Positions 46,320-47,524 of a stretch of DNA of 47,524 bases are shown in pieces. How positions within the stretch are numbered: the stretch's first letter is position 1; every line of letters starts with the position of its first letter. The stretch spans positions 1 through 47,524 of the forward strand of contig JALOTE010000004.1 of the NCBI GenBank assembly GCA_025458045.1, given 5' to 3'. The translations under genes and the position numbers were made by a program. The notes under the pieces were generated by a model. That model made no database searches, was not told the DNA's origin, and saw nothing but the letters and a program-made list of their open reading frames with translations. Origin of the DNA: Rhizobiaceae bacterium (lineage in GTDB: Bacteria > Pseudomonadota > Alphaproteobacteria > Rhizobiales > Rhizobiaceae).

Positions 46320-46723
46320 AAATTTTCCTCCGCTCCATCCGCCACTTGGTCGTGCCTGCAGCGGCACTGGGATTCATCACCTTCTTCCTTCTCATCATCC
46401 GCATCGCCAACCGCGGGGAAGGAGATCAATGGTGGTCCTTCATCAACCACATTCCTTATGGCGACAAGGTGGGCCATCTGGGCTTGGTCGGCATGTTGTC
46501 ATTCCTTTGCAATCTCGCTTCTCTGCGCTGGAGTTGGAAATTCCTTCCCCGCTGGATCAGTCCCGCGACCTTGATCCTTCTCCTGCTGCTCACCGGTGAG
46601 GAAATCGGCCAAGCCTATCAACCTAACAGGACATGTGATATCTACGACTGGATTGCCGATCTCGCAGGACTCGCCGCAGGCCAGTGGCTTGCCCGCTTGG
46701 TCGGCCGCTGGTGGCATCACTAA
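46316..46723 (+). CDS. VanZ-like small membrane protein
   Basis: The 135-residue product has about four membrane segments: LVVPAAALGFITFFLLIIRI, KVGHLGLVGMLSFLCNLA, ATLILLLLLTGEEIGQ and a last amphipathic stretch. The tail GEEIGQAYQPNRTCDIYDWIADLAG is the VanZ-type pattern (E-x-x-Q-x-x-x-x-R-x-x-D-x-x-D). GTG 46316 overlaps the LysR-part stop as GTGA, so it was an operon partner of that gene in its source genome. Function unknown; not evidence of glycopeptide resistance. Confidence 0.75.
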   Translation: MKIFLRSIRHLVVPAAALGFITFFLLIIRIANRGEGDQWWSFINHIPYGDKVGHLGLVGMLSFLCNLASLRWSWKFLPRWISPATLILLLLLTGEEIGQAYQPNRTCDIYDWIADLAGLAAGQWLARLVGRWWHH

Positions 46724-46735
46724 CAGAAATAAAAC

Positions 46736-47224
46736 TCAGAGTTTCCCCGGTTTTTCCATCGGAGGAAGAGTCTTGTAACCATAGCGCTCCGCCAGCAATT
46801 GATGGCTGTGGTTTACAAACACCGATTCTCCCAAGGGATGCTCACCGAATACACGGCGGATGGCATGCACACATAACTCCTTGAGCCGATTGCCCGTCCG
46901 CGCAATCAGTTCCATCGAGGTGGGAGCCGCCTGTTGCAGAAAGCCGGTTTCCTCTTCCATCGCGGATTCCTCGCGGGAAATGTGATCCATGAGCTTCTCG
47001 ATTCTCGCCAGTCGCTTATCGCTTGGATCCTCAAGGCCGAGCGACTCCGCCAAATTGCGCTTCAGCGCGGCTTCCTCTACCTTCAAAGCCTCCAGCCGCC
47101 GTTGGAGTTCGCTGGCGGCGGGTTGGCCGATTTCCCGGATATCTTTTTCCAAGCGCTGCAGCCTCACCTCCGAGCTGGCAATGGTTTCCGCCAAGGTGGC
47201 GATCTCGTCTGCATTGGGTTTCAT
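46736..47224 (-). CDS. Coiled-coil hypothetical protein
   Basis: The 162-residue product has a long coiled-coil (about 8-100: IATLAETIASSEVRLQRLEKDI..., ELQRRLEALKVEEAALKRNL) and a C-terminal part with ELCVHAIRRVFGEHPLGESVFVNHSHQLLAERYG. It resembles, from memory, small hypothetical proteins of Verrucomicrobia; I cannot confirm this without a search. ATG 47224 is used; ATG 47281 or 47299 in the same frame would add 19 or 25 residues. It is convergent with the VanZ-like gene, 12 bases apart. Upstream, 47225-47458 shows no convincing gene. Confidence 0.6.
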   Translation of the reverse strand: MKPNADEIATLAETIASSEVRLQRLEKDIREIGQPAASELQRRLEALKVEEAALKRNLAESLGLEDPSDKRLARIEKLMDHISREESAMEEETGFLQQAAPTSMELIARTGNRLKELCVHAIRRVFGEHPLGESVFVNHSHQLLAERYGYKTLPPMEKPGKL

Positions 47225-47458
47225 GATGGTTCTGGGGAGTAATTCATCCAACAGCGTAATCGTGCGATTGCGAAACGCCATGGGTTTTCCGGATTTCATC
47301 CGTCGTCACGCCATGCCCCGGGTTTTCGTCCGGCACTTGACTCCGCTGCTTTCCATGCGAGAACGCATCGCAACATGAGTTCCAAATCCACCTCCAAACG
47401 ATGGGCTAGCAGTTGAGTTCCCAAACAGAGCAGTCGAGGACTGACCAAAATGCCCTGT

Positions 47459-47484
47459 ACACACACGCAAAACACGCACACACA
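47459..47484. repeat. AC-rich simple sequence near the window end
   Basis: An alternating AC tract with two interruptions. The surrounding 47300-47524 stretch is A+T-richer than the rest of the window and has no supported gene; a 61-residue minus-strand frame over it is rich in Cys and Val from this tract and is not believed. Confidence 0.6.
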
Positions 47485-47524
47485 TAAATCATGGATTCAT
47501 GGCACGAAAACATTGACGAAATCA

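Noticed and set aside
46316-46723. Vancomycin or teicoplanin resistance gene
   Set aside because: Only a general VanZ-like membrane domain is seen, with no van operon; most such proteins are unrelated to resistance.
47296-47481. 61-residue minus-strand frame at the window end
   Set aside because: It is translated partly from the AC-rich tract, with no RBS or family likeness.

Overview
The window reads as alphaproteobacterial, most probably Hyphomicrobiales (Rhizobiales). The reasons are the envelope operon bamA-lpxD-fabZ-lpxA-lpxI-lpxB next to gltA, gltX, comEC and lexA, the use of LpxI, a GTTC-N7-GTTC SOS box at lexA, the purB/DUF2259/rpe group, and GC-rich codon use with many four-base start/stop overlaps. 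This placement comes from gene content, not from a phylogeny. The last ~1.9 kb (from about 45660) looks like a different source, possibly Verrucomicrobia-like, joined inside a glutathione reductase gene.

Layout. 1-6517 (+): the 3' part of bamA followed by a tightly overlapped lipid A operon with fabZ inside it. 6542-9440 (-): citrate synthase and glutamyl-tRNA synthetase. 9530-13297: comEC (+), a 13-bp tandem repeat, and lexA (-) with its SOS box. 13303-24092: the accessory region. It holds an orphan NitT/TauT-type permease, a NosR-type flavin/iron-sulfur membrane protein with a Tat-exported ApbE flavin transferase, a PedF-type cytochrome c and a quinoprotein-associated binding protein, and a five-gene ABC-type export/uptake operon of the PQQ-alcohol-dehydrogenase-associated (ped/lut) kind, followed by a Sel1-repeat protein. 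No quinoprotein dehydrogenase and no nosZ are present. A near-identical 16-bp palindrome sits just upstream of the NosR-like gene and of the ABC operon, which suggests that the two halves share a regulator.

24102-28950: purB, a small membrane protein, a DUF2259 protein and rpe (all -), an Lrp-type regulator (+) and a 3-hydroxyisobutyrate dehydrogenase-family enzyme (-). 28969-33415: molybdenum cofactor genes mobA and moaA with MFS and DMT transporters between them, an interleaved inverted repeat, and a DUF971 protein. 33470-36907 (-): an L,D-transpeptidase, a DUF2332 protein and class I fumarase. 37111-40273 (+): two tandem paralogous secreted/pilus-type VWA proteins with a conserved 12-cysteine pattern and a shared upstream block. 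40473-44389: a large YcbB-type L,D-transpeptidase, gph (-), rpiA and a DUF2059 protein.

44508-47524: glutathione reductase cut off at about residue 383 and continued in frame by an OxyR-like LysR effector domain that has lost its DNA-binding part. After it come a VanZ-like membrane protein and a coiled-coil hypothetical. This is either a chimeric assembly join or a recent illegitimate recombination. No rRNA, tRNA, CRISPR array or insertion sequence was recognised.
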